Shown here piece after piece: positions 1-6,406 of a DNA stretch of 15,877 nt (the stretch's first letter is position 1; the number at the start of each line of letters is the position of its first letter). The notes under the pieces are model-generated. The model was not told the origin of the DNA, searched no databases, and saw nothing but the letters and a program-made list of their open reading frames with translations. The DNA is taken from the NCBI GenBank assembly GCA_025355255.1, contig JANYAA010000446.1:1-15877 (forward strand). Direction: 5' to 3'. The DNA comes from Chloroflexota bacterium. Its GTDB lineage: Bacteria > Chloroflexota > Limnocylindria > Limnocylindrales > CSP1-4. A program made the translations under genes and the position numbers.

Positions 1-185
1 CGCCGCTCCCCTACCCGGCAGCGGATGTGCTGGCGACGATGGGCACCGACAAGAAGCACGCCGGCGGTCGCCTCCGCTGGGTGCTGCCCACGGCGGTCGG
101 CGTGGTGATCCGCGACGACGTGCCGGTGGCGGTGGTCGAGACGGCGGTGGTGTCGGTGTTGGCTGGACGGGAGGCTCAATCGTGA
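1..185 (+). CDS. aroB: 3-dehydroquinate synthase, C-terminal fragment (AroB)
   Basis: This is the last 60 codons of a gene that begins before the window; reading starts at base 3 and ends at the TGA at 183-185. AroB converts DAHP to 3-dehydroquinate, the second step of the cytoplasmic shikimate pathway. The visible protein contains LPYPAADVLATMGTDKKHAG followed by GRLRWVLPTAVG. This matches the C-terminal part of the AroB family, where a D-K-K motif and a short R-x-V-L-P strand are conserved. The stop overlaps the GTG start of aroQ by 4 bases (GTGA), so the two are probably translationally coupled. The N-terminal NAD-binding domain and the metal ligands lie outside the window and cannot be checked. 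Identification rests on this short stretch plus the aroQ neighbour. Confidence 0.88.
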   Translation, partial: PLPYPAADVLATMGTDKKHAGGRLRWVLPTAVGVVIRDDVPVAVVETAVVSVLAGREAQS

Positions 186-640
186 CGCGCGTCCTGGTGC
201 TGCAGGGTCCCAACCTCAACATGCTGGGCACACGCGAGCCGGAGATCTATGGACGCCAGACGCTCGACGAGATCCACGCGATGGTTGCGGACCACGCGGC
301 GCTGCTCGGCCTCGACGTCGCGTTCTTCCAGTCCAATCACGAGGGCGCGCTCATCGACCGCATACAGGCGCGCGACTACGACGCGTCCGTCGTGAATGCG
401 GCCGGCCTGACGCACACCTCCGTGGCCCTGCGCGACGCGCTGCTCGCGGTAGATCGGCCGTTCTGGGAGGTTCACCTGTCGGACCCCTCGAAGCGTGACG
501 CGTTCCGCCAGGTCAACTTCCTGCACGACATCGCCACCGCGTCCATCGTGGGTCAGGGCGCCCGTGGGTACCTGCTGGCGCTGGACGACATCGCAGCACG
601 GTTTGGCGCTGGTGCCGGGGGCGCCGGGGGCGCCGCATGA
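182..640 (+). CDS. aroQ: type II 3-dehydroquinate dehydratase (AroQ)
   Basis: This enzyme dehydrates 3-dehydroquinate to 3-dehydroshikimate, the third shikimate step. The 152-aa length is normal for the small dodecameric type II family. Family landmarks are in order: GPNLNMLGTREPEIYG at residues 9-24, holding catalytic Arg18 and Tyr23; FQSNHEG at 49-55; VNAAGLTHTSVALRDAL at about 71-87; and EVHLSD at 96-101 with catalytic His98. The stretch after it, DPSKRDAFRQVNFLHD, differs from the common SNxxAREEFR form but keeps the Arg positions. The GTG start at 182 overlaps the aroB stop (GTGA), and the stop overlaps the next ATG (ATGA, 637-640), so this is the middle of a coupled operon. A short Gly/Ala-rich tail follows the last conserved helix. 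Confidence 0.97.
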   Translation: MTRVLVLQGPNLNMLGTREPEIYGRQTLDEIHAMVADHAALLGLDVAFFQSNHEGALIDRIQARDYDASVVNAAGLTHTSVALRDALLAVDRPFWEVHLSDPSKRDAFRQVNFLHDIATASIVGQGARGYLLALDDIAARFGAGAGGAGGAA

Positions 641-966
641 GCGATCACGAGGCTGCGCCGAAGCCGACGCGCGCCCAGCGCGATGAGGCCGCGGTTGAGC
701 TGCTGAGCGTCCGCGACAAGATCGACGATCTGGACCGCGACATCGTGGAGTTGCTCAACCAGCGGGCCGAGCTTGGCCGGGCGGCGGGGCGTGCAAAGGC
801 GCTGGCCGGTCGACGCGCGGTCCACGACCCGGAGCGTGAGCGAGAAGTGCTGCTGCGCGTGGCGTTGGCGAACCGCGGGCTGCTGGCACAGGCCGACCTG
901 CTCTCGATCTACCGGCGGATTGTCGCCGCGACCCGGGGCGTCGAGACGCGCGACCGCGATCGATGA
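637..966 (+). CDS. stand-alone chorismate mutase, AroQ class (CM_2 fold)
   Basis: This enzyme rearranges chorismate to prephenate, the branch point towards phenylalanine and tyrosine. The 109-aa protein is predicted to be all helical. It aligns by eye with the mutase domain of E. coli PheA: LLSVRDKIDDLDRDIVELLN gives Arg26 (E. coli Arg11), QRAELG gives Arg43 (Arg28), GRAKA gives Lys54 (Lys39), and VHDPERERE gives Arg67/Glu68 (Arg51/Glu52). A final helix, DLLSIYRRIVAATR, ends the domain. No prephenate dehydratase, dehydrogenase or DAHP synthase domain is attached. The start overlaps the aroQ stop by ATGA, and the stop overlaps the gluQRS start by ATGA at 963-966. No gene symbol is given because aroH, aroQ and pheA are all used for such genes. 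Confidence 0.93.
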   Translation: MSDHEAAPKPTRAQRDEAAVELLSVRDKIDDLDRDIVELLNQRAELGRAAGRAKALAGRRAVHDPEREREVLLRVALANRGLLAQADLLSIYRRIVAATRGVETRDRDR

Positions 967-1958
967 CCGGCGAACCGCACGACGACGTCGGCGAGGGCCG
1001 CGAGGACCGCGAGCTCTTCGTTCCGGCCATCACCGGCTCGGCCCGCCCGGATCCGCGCGTGCTGCCCGTAGCGCCCGTGACACGGTTTGCGCCGGCGCCA
1101 ACCGGGCACCTGCATATGGGACACCTCGTCAACGCGCTCTACACGTGGGGCATCGCCAGCGCCACCGGCGGCCGCGTGGTCCTGCGCATCGAGGATCACG
1201 ACCGCGAGCGTTCGCGTCCCGAGTTTGAGGCTGCACTACTGGAGGATCTGGAGCGTCTGGGGTTGGAACCGGACGAGCCGCCGATCGCTGCGTTCCGTGC
1301 CGGCGCCACACCGTATCGGCAGTCAGACTCAGGCGATGTCTATCTGGCCGCCCTGGAGCACCTCCGCATCGCCGGGCTCGTGTACGCCTGCGCCTGCTCG
1401 CGGGCCACGTTTGGGGTGTATGAGGCGCAGCGCGGGCGCCCGTGGCGCGGCATCGGCTGTCCCGGCGGCTGTCGCGCGCTGGGCCTGGCCGACGACGGCG
1501 CGATCACGCTGCGGGTTGCCGTGGGCGCCGGGTCAGAGCGCTGGGTGGACCTGCTCGCGGGGCCGATGGCCGACGAGCCTGCCGCCGGCGGCGACTTGGC
1601 GGTGCGCGACCGGGCCGGGAACTGGACCTACATGTTTGCGGTGGTCGTGGACGACATGCGCCACGGGGTTGACCTGGTCATCCGCGGGCGCGATCTGCTT
1701 GAGGCCACCCCCGCCCAACTGCGGCTCGCCCGGCTGCTCGGCCGCTCGTCACCGCTGCTGTTCCTCCACCACCCGCTCGTACGGCTCCAGACGGGTCGCA
1801 AGCTGTCCAAGGCGCACGGCGACACAACGGTGCGCTCGCTGCTTGACGGCGGCGCCACACCTGCGGAGCTGCTCGGCTACGCGGCGCGCCTCGCGGGGCT
1901 GCAGGCCGACGAGCAGCCGATCGAACCGGGCGCGCTGGGCAGCCTGTTCTCCGCCTGA
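963..1958 (+). CDS. gluQRS: glutamyl-Q tRNA(Asp) synthetase-like protein (GluQRS)
   Basis: This protein resembles the catalytic half of glutamyl-tRNA synthetase without an anticodon-binding domain. Characterised GluQRS enzymes attach glutamate to the queuosine base of tRNA-Asp. Visible landmarks are FAPAPTGHLHMGH (42-54, the HIGH signature), RIEDHDRERS (75-84), an RGRDLL segment (241-246), and KLSKAHGD (280-287, the KMSKS signature). A zinc site is suggested by Cys143, Cys145, Cys166 and Cys170; the third ligand is usually Tyr in GluQRS (as in E. coli YadB), so Cys here is unusual. At 331 aa it is slightly long because about 38 residues precede the class I core. The start at 963 is supported by the ATGA overlap with chorismate mutase; a GTG at 1060 would trim most of the extension. 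The substrate is inferred from domain content only. Confidence 0.88.
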   Translation: MTGEPHDDVGEGREDRELFVPAITGSARPDPRVLPVAPVTRFAPAPTGHLHMGHLVNALYTWGIASATGGRVVLRIEDHDRERSRPEFEAALLEDLERLGLEPDEPPIAAFRAGATPYRQSDSGDVYLAALEHLRIAGLVYACACSRATFGVYEAQRGRPWRGIGCPGGCRALGLADDGAITLRVAVGAGSERWVDLLAGPMADEPAAGGDLAVRDRAGNWTYMFAVVVDDMRHGVDLVIRGRDLLEATPAQLRLARLLGRSSPLLFLHHPLVRLQTGRKLSKAHGDTTVRSLLDGGATPAELLGYAARLAGLQADEQPIEPGALGSLFSA

Positions 1959-1968
1959 CAGGTGAGGG

Positions 1969-2652
1969 TCAGGGCAGCTGGCCCGGCTTCGGGAGGTCAG
2001 AGCCAAACGTGTTGGGCAGGGTCCCCTTGAAGTACACGCCGCCCTCACGGAGCTCCAGCTTCTGCATGTTGAGCCCGTCGATACCCACGAGGCGCGTGGC
2101 GAGGTAGCCGTTCACCGCGTCTTGCGCCTTGGTCAGCAGGTCGCCCGGGATGCTCACGCGGCCAAACTCCACCGCGTTCAGCGTCACCTTGACGCCCTTG
2201 GGACCGGTGACGGCGATCTTGAAGTCCGCCTTGACGGGGCCCGAGACGGGGTAGCCAAACGGGCCCGCATCCACAAACGCCGCGGCCGTGGCCGACCCGT
2301 CGTGGAACTTGACCTGCACGTCGTGGATGGTGGCGGAGTAGCCGCTCAGGGTTCGCGTGGCGAGGATCACGGCCTCCGGGATCAACTCGTCCAGCGCGTA
2401 GCTGCCCGAGAACTGGTGCTGCGAGGACAGCGTGTAGTTGGCGTTGGGCGACGTGTGCTTGAGCCCGTGCTTCTTCTGGAAGGCCGCGTAGCCTGTAGGG
2501 TCCGGCTTCACAGCGCCGATGTCGAGCGGCTTGTCCATGCCAAACACCGCTGACAGCACCGGCACCTGGACGACCCCCGCGTAGGCGACGCCAGTGGTCA
2601 GCAGCGCCGCGAGCACCGCGAGCACGACGACCAGACGCAGGAGTCCGCGCAT
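1969..2652 (-). CDS. secreted or membrane-anchored protein of unknown function
   Basis: I do not recognise this 227-aa protein with confidence. Its first 25 residues look like a signal peptide: MRGLLR, a hydrophobic run LVVVLAVLAALLTTGV, then an AYA-G cleavage-like site. The rest reads as a beta-rich extracytoplasmic domain, with alternating hydrophobic strands such as ATIHDVQVKF (about 107-116) and VKVTLNAVEFGRVSIPG. It loosely recalls DUF2993/LmeA-like secreted proteins, but that is a weak impression. The ATG at 2652 is chosen because GAGG (2659-2662) sits 6 bases upstream and the signal peptide begins there. The open frame continues upstream to about 2916, but that part has no protein-like character. 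It converges on gluQRS with only 10 bases between the stops, and no terminator is visible there. Confidence 0.8.
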   Translation of the reverse strand: MRGLLRLVVVLAVLAALLTTGVAYAGVVQVPVLSAVFGMDKPLDIGAVKPDPTGYAAFQKKHGLKHTSPNANYTLSSQHQFSGSYALDELIPEAVILATRTLSGYSATIHDVQVKFHDGSATAAAFVDAGPFGYPVSGPVKADFKIAVTGPKGVKVTLNAVEFGRVSIPGDLLTKAQDAVNGYLATRLVGIDGLNMQKLELREGGVYFKGTLPNTFGSDLPKPGQLP

Positions 2653-2809
2653 CTCACACCTCAAGTCGGCACCGCGGCGCCATTCCTGTGCGCGGTCGGC
2701 GCTGGGATGGTGCGCCCATCGCCAAATCGGCCGACAGGGCCGACCGGCCCGGTGCAGTCGGTCCGGCGGCGGGCTTTCGGACCGCACCGCCGCGTGCGAC
2801 AACCGTTGC
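2653..2809. other. divergent intergenic spacer with a nested inverted repeat
   Basis: This spacer lies between the minus-strand secreted protein and the possible plus-strand small gene. A nested inverted repeat is present at 2731-2761: an outer CCGAC/GTCGG pair encloses a GGGCC-GACC-GGCCC hairpin (2737-2750). I see no convincing sigma-70 promoter on either strand. The repeat could be an operator or simply a product of high GC content. Confidence 0.3.
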
Positions 2810-2971
2810 ATGCAGGCCGCTGCGGGCGATCGCCCCATCCTCTTCCTCGATGTGGCGTGGGCGGAGCACCGCCCGGAACCCACCCTGCTGCTGCAGACCA
2901 ACATGGCCGAGGGCATGACCGAGCGCGACTGCGATGAGCTGCTGGCGTTCGCCGCCTCAGTGCGGCGCTAG
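2810..2971 (+). CDS. possible 53-aa hypothetical protein
   Basis: This is a short open frame from an ATG at 2810 to a TAG at 2971. The product reads MQAAAGDRPILFLDVAWAEH at its start and ends with an acidic-amphipathic helix followed by a basic SVRR tail. Third codon positions are overwhelmingly G or C through the whole stretch (for example gag-cgc-gac-tgc-gat-gag-ctg-ctg-gcg-ttc), which matches the surrounding real genes, and the protein is not low-complexity. Against it, there is no clear ribosome binding site and no family I can name. It would be divergently oriented to the secreted protein and convergent with the DinB-like gene, whose stop begins 5 bases later. It may be a real small cytoplasmic protein, or the residue of a longer gene. 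Confidence 0.42.
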   Translation: MQAAAGDRPILFLDVAWAEHRPEPTLLLQTNMAEGMTERDCDELLAFAASVRR

Positions 2972-2975
2972 ACGG

Positions 2976-3653
2976 TCAGGCCCCTTCGGCTCGGTCCTCA
3001 ATCTCCCAGGCGTGATCGAGCGCGTGCCAGGCGATCCTTCGGCCGGCGTAACGCACAGGCCAGCGCTTCCCGGCCAGCGGCGCCCCGTCTGACGGCGCCC
3101 GAAGCACGGCGGCCATCTCGGCGCGCATCGCGTTGAGCGCGGCTGCGGTCACTGGCTTGTGGCGAAGGCCCATCACCGCGGCGTAGGCCGCCTCAGCGTC
3201 GGCCACATGGGCGAGCACCTTGTCGCGGTCTCGGCCGCCACCGCGAGGACCCTTGCGCAACTCGGCGGGAGCGGCCGCCGCGGCTGCTTCCAGCGCCATC
3301 CAACACGCCTCGACAAGCGCGCCCAGCCGTGCGCCATCGGCAGCTGACGTTGGCACGCGGTCAAGCGCGGCCACAATCGACGGGGCGCCAAACGCGGTCG
3401 TCGCATCGCCCGGCACCTCCTCCACCACGTTGATGGAGGCGTCGTGCGCGAGGTCGAAACCGGCTGTGGCGGCGACCGCCCCATACCGGGGCATCACGGC
3501 AGCCAGCGCCACCAGGGCGGCCGCGCCATCACGACCGGGGCGGGCGAGGCCAGGCCAATCGAGCGCCGACGCGAACGCCTTCTTCGGCGCAACCTCGATG
3601 ACGACGCGGACGCTGACAGCCGACGGGTTGGGCACCTCGACAGGCTGCCGCAA
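2976..3653 (-). CDS. DinB-like protein with an unclassified N-terminal domain
   Basis: The C-terminal half (about 105-225) looks like a four-helix DinB/YfiT-type bundle. His149 lies in DKVLAHVADAE, and a final helix RRIAWHALDHAWEIEDR supplies His210 and His214, the spacing expected of the family's metal-binding triad. DinB-like proteins include thiol transferases and many uncharacterised stress proteins, so the reaction is not predictable. The N-terminal part (about 5-62, with VVIEVAPKKAFASALDWPGL) looks like a small conserved alpha/beta module also seen in uncharacterised actinobacterial and chloroflexotal proteins, from memory. The start is a TTG at 3653, two codons after the TAG that ends the PAS-REC gene; a GTG at 3635 is an alternative. 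The tiny gap suggests co-transcription and coupled translation with the PAS-REC protein. Confidence 0.75.
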   Translation of the reverse strand: MRQPVEVPNPSAVSVRVVIEVAPKKAFASALDWPGLARPGRDGAAALVALAAVMPRYGAVAATAGFDLAHDASINVVEEVPGDATTAFGAPSIVAALDRVPTSAADGARLGALVEACWMALEAAAAAAPAELRKGPRGGGRDRDKVLAHVADAEAAYAAVMGLRHKPVTAAALNAMRAEMAAVLRAPSDGAPLAGKRWPVRYAGRRIAWHALDHAWEIEDRAEGA

Positions 3654-3661
3654 CGCAATGG

Positions 3662-4525
3662 CTACGATGTGACGGGCTGCGCGACCGCCCGATCGCCGAG
3701 CAGCGCGCTCAGCGCCGCAGAAAGCTCAAGCCTCGTAAAAGGCTTGGTGATGAAGCTGGTGGCAGGTCGGAGGAACTCCGCCTCAAGACCGCCAGCCGGG
3801 GGGTAGCCCGACATGAACAGCGTCGGCAAGCCAGAACGGCGCGCATCGAGCATTTCTGCAAGCTGGAGCCCGCCGATACCCGGCATCACCACGTCGACAA
3901 GTAGAAGATCGAACCTCGCGAGCTCCTCGTCGCCCAGTGCCAGCAAATCTCCCGCATCCGCGGCCTGGGCCACTTCATACCCGAGGTCGCGGAGCATCTT
4001 GGCGGCCATGGCGCGAACGAGGGGCTCGTCGTCAATGACCATCACGGTTGGCGCGGATGCAGCAGTACCCGCCTGTGCGAGCGCAGCGCCCAGCTTCGAG
4101 CCGACCGGCAGGGACTGGGATCGCGGTCGCCCGGCACCAAGATCTCCACGCGACTCAACGGATCGGCCCGAGACCGCCAGCCGAGCCCCGTCGGCAAGTG
4201 CCATGCGCCGGATCAGAAGGGAGTGCCACTGCCAGCCGGTTGCCGGCGATCCCATCCGCACATCAGCGCGGGAGCGGCCGTCCGCGAAGCCGCCGCGCAG
4301 GGCGACATTGAGTCCGGCGCGGTCCTCCGGATGAACCAGGCTCACGCATGGCTGGCCGGCGAGGGCAGCAGGATCTGTGGCAGCGAGCGCAGCCGCGCCC
4401 AGCGACGCCCACTCGATAGCCCCCAAGGCGTCCGTCTGCAGCAGCACGTCAGCAGCGCTCTCGGCGAGGAGCTCGAAGTTGATGGAGCCTGCAGCGGGCG
4501 TCCGCGCGGCCTGTTCCGTGCCCAC
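3662..4525 (-). CDS. PAS-REC protein without kinase or output domain
   Basis: This is a 287-aa cytoplasmic signalling protein. An N-terminal PAS-like domain spans about residues 17-125 (INFELLAESAADVLLQTD at its start, then LVHPEDRAGL). A variable linker follows, then a C-terminal receiver domain at about 158-277. Receiver residues are intact: Asp165/Asp166 in VIDDEP, phospho-acceptor Asp211 in LLLVDVVMPGIGG, Ser239 in FMSGYP, and Lys261 in ITKPF. No histidine kinase, DNA-binding, GGDEF or other effector domain is present, so it probably acts through protein partners or phosphotransfer. The GTG at 4525 is preferred because GGGAGG (4532-4537) sits 6 bases upstream; an earlier TTG at 4579 would add 18 unconvincing residues. 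It leads a two-gene unit with the DinB-like protein. No histidine kinase gene is in the window. Confidence 0.87.
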   Translation of the reverse strand: MGTEQAARTPAAGSINFELLAESAADVLLQTDALGAIEWASLGAAALAATDPAALAGQPCVSLVHPEDRAGLNVALRGGFADGRSRADVRMGSPATGWQWHSLLIRRMALADGARLAVSGRSVESRGDLGAGRPRSQSLPVGSKLGAALAQAGTAASAPTVMVIDDEPLVRAMAAKMLRDLGYEVAQAADAGDLLALGDEELARFDLLLVDVVMPGIGGLQLAEMLDARRSGLPTLFMSGYPPAGGLEAEFLRPATSFITKPFTRLELSAALSALLGDRAVAQPVTS

Positions 4526-4682
4526 GTGGCGCCTCCCGCGCTCCCAGCCGGCGCCGCCCGCGTCTGGGCGGCAGCACAAGAGTACCCGTACCGCGTGCGA
4601 GCGGGAGCGGGAGCGGCAAAGGTTGCATGACCCAACGGCGGTACGCTAGCCAGACGGCCCACACGCTCGCACGGGGACCACC

Positions 4683-5579
4683 TTGCCGACAATCCGCTTC
4701 AACTACCACCCGGCCTACATCACGGTCAGTCACGGCCTTGCTGTCGCCGCCCGCTATTGGCGCGAGAGCTGGCCACTCTGGATTCTGCCGGTGGCGGCCA
4801 TCGTGCTCGTCAACGGGCTCGCGTGGGTGGTCTTTGGATCCACAACGCTCGACACCCCCAACTACTTCCTCAACGGCGGCGCGGGTCGTGCCCCCAGAGT
4901 GCCCACGTTCACCCCGGCGCAGCTGGCGGGACCCTTGGCGACGGGCCTCATCGGGATGGTGGCGCAGTGGTTCATCGCCGCTGTCGCCATCGCCGGGCTT
5001 CGCGGGCGGCACATCACCGCGGGCTGGGTGATCAGCGCAGGTCTCGGCACGATCGGCGCCGCGTTGCTGGGGACGATGGCCATGATCACGGCAGTCGCCG
5101 TGGGCATCCTCATGACGGCCATCTCGCCGCTGCTGCTGCTCGGCCTTGTTGCCGTGGTGCCGGCCGCGATCTACATGGGCTTGCGGCTGGCCTTCTGGAC
5201 GCTCGCCATCTTTGACGGCCACGGCGTAATCGGGGGTGCCCGGTTCTCGTGGCTGATCACGCAGGGGTCAGTGCTGCGGATGATCGGGTGGGGTCTGGTT
5301 GCAGGTGGCCTCTCGCTGGGCGTCTCCGTGGTGACGATCCCCGTGAGGTTCGCAAGCGGGCTCGCAGGCGTCGCCGCTCCGGCGGAGATGCTGGTTGCCG
5401 GTCTCACCGCGACGTTCCAGGTCTTCGCCTTGATCCTGATGACCGTGCTGTACGAGAGCCAGCGCTGGCGCTTTGCGCCCCCGGCGATGCCCGCAGCCCC
5501 AGCACCCGAACCTGAGTACCGCTCGCCGCTGGAGCCGCCGCCCCCGCCTCCCGCACCCCCGGCTGGACCCTGGGGCTAA
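4683..5579 (+). CDS. polytopic membrane protein, proline-rich C-terminus
   Basis: This 298-aa integral membrane protein is not one I recognise. About six hydrophobic segments are visible: roughly 31-51, 85-106, 114-138, 143-172, 198-220 and 236-258. Between the first two lies a polar loop that includes STTLDTPNYF. The tail after residue 265 is Ala/Pro-rich and contains six consecutive prolines near the end (about 285-290), a likely disordered cytoplasmic tail. The general pattern resembles uncharacterised multi-pass proteins of Chloroflexota and Actinobacteria, with no catalytic motif seen. The start is TTG at 4683, with GGGGA (4673-4677) just upstream; no ATG is available near the N-terminus. 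It is divergent from the PAS-REC gene, and its stop overlaps the trpA stop by 4 bases (5576-5579) in convergent orientation. Confidence 0.82.
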   Translation: MPTIRFNYHPAYITVSHGLAVAARYWRESWPLWILPVAAIVLVNGLAWVVFGSTTLDTPNYFLNGGAGRAPRVPTFTPAQLAGPLATGLIGMVAQWFIAAVAIAGLRGRHITAGWVISAGLGTIGAALLGTMAMITAVAVGILMTAISPLLLLGLVAVVPAAIYMGLRLAFWTLAIFDGHGVIGGARFSWLITQGSVLRMIGWGLVAGGLSLGVSVVTIPVRFASGLAGVAAPAEMLVAGLTATFQVFALILMTVLYESQRWRFAPPAMPAAPAPEPEYRSPLEPPPPPPAPPAGPWG

Positions 5580-6406
5580 CCCGCGCCGGTTGCCGCCCGG
5601 AGCTCAGCCACCAGCGAGCCGAGCGCCGCCACGTCGCGGCCTTCCTCGCCCAGCGCGTCCACGAGCGCCGAGGCGACGATGACGCCCGCAGCGCCCGCTT
5701 CGGCAATTGCCCGGACATGGGCCGCGGACGAGACGCCAAAACCCACGGCCACCGGCACCGGCGACACAGCGGTGACGTCGCGCACGAGCGCAGCAACCGT
5801 GGGCGGCAGGTCCGTCCGCGCGCCGGTTACCCCCACAAGGGAGACGCAGTAGAGGAAGCCGCCGGAGCGAGCGGCAACCGCGGCGCGCCTGTCCGGTGTG
5901 GAGGTTGGGGCCACCAGGTAGACCACAGCGATCCCGGCCTCGGCCGCCACCGCCTCAAACGGCGCGCCCTCGTCAGGCGTCAGGTCCGCCACGATGACGC
6001 CGGCTACACCGGCACGCGCCAGCGCGATGGCGCGGTCGCGCCCGTCGCCGCCGCCAATCAGCTGGTTGGCATAGCCCATCGCCACCACCGGGACCAACGG
6101 CCGGGCAGCAGCAATCCGGCCCACCAGCGCCAAGCTGCGCTCAAACGTGGCGCCGGCGGCCAACGCCCCCTGCGACGCCCGCTGCAGCGTGGCGCCGTCG
6201 GCGAGCGGGTCACTGTACGGCAGCCCAACCTCAAGCAGATCGGCGCCGTTGTCGATGGCCGCACAGGCCGCATCAAACGAGACCGCCGCCTCGGGGTACC
6301 CCGCCACCACATACGGGATCAGCGCTGCGCGCCCATCGGCTGCGGCTCGGGCGAAGGCGGCAGCAATCCGCCGCGCACCGGCAGTGTCGTTGGTGTGCGC
6401 GATCAC
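5576..6406 (-). CDS. trpA: tryptophan synthase alpha chain (TrpA)
   Basis: TrpA cleaves indole-3-glycerol phosphate to indole and glyceraldehyde 3-phosphate and passes the indole to TrpB. From the GTG at 6406 the protein is 276 aa, a normal length. LLEVGLPYSDPLADG carries the two catalytic acids, Glu59 and Asp70 (Salmonella Glu49 and Asp60, same 11-residue spacing). ALIPYVVAGYP near the N-terminus, and VAVGFGVSSAAHV plus a GVIVASALVD phosphate-binding segment near the C-terminus, complete the TIM-barrel signature. This start overlaps the TGA of trpCFB by 4 bases (GTGA), the same junction type as elsewhere in the operon. A TTG at 6421 would add five residues. It is the last gene of the trp operon; no terminator is visible after it because it runs into the convergent membrane-protein gene. 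Confidence 0.96.
   Translation of the reverse strand: MIAHTNDTAGARRIAAAFARAAADGRAALIPYVVAGYPEAAVSFDAACAAIDNGADLLEVGLPYSDPLADGATLQRASQGALAAGATFERSLALVGRIAAARPLVPVVAMGYANQLIGGGDGRDRAIALARAGVAGVIVADLTPDEGAPFEAVAAEAGIAVVYLVAPTSTPDRRAAVAARSGGFLYCVSLVGVTGARTDLPPTVAALVRDVTAVSPVPVAVGFGVSSAAHVRAIAEAGAAGVIVASALVDALGEEGRDVAALGSLVAELRAATGAG

Noticed and set aside
1956..1975. Terminator between the convergent gluQRS and secreted-protein genes
   Set aside because: Only 10 bases separate the stops. The small TGAC/GTCA repeat there is too short and has no T-run.
2653..2916. N-terminal extension of the secreted protein upstream of 2652
   Set aside because: It would place 88 non-hydrophobic, Arg/Pro-rich residues before a clear signal peptide. 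A good GAGG ribosome binding site sits right before ATG 2652, and the extension overlaps the better-looking plus-strand small gene.
4526..4682. Sigma-70 promoter for the membrane protein (TTGCAT at 4623 and TACGCT at 4642)
   Set aside because: The spacing between the boxes is only 13 bases and both matches are weak.
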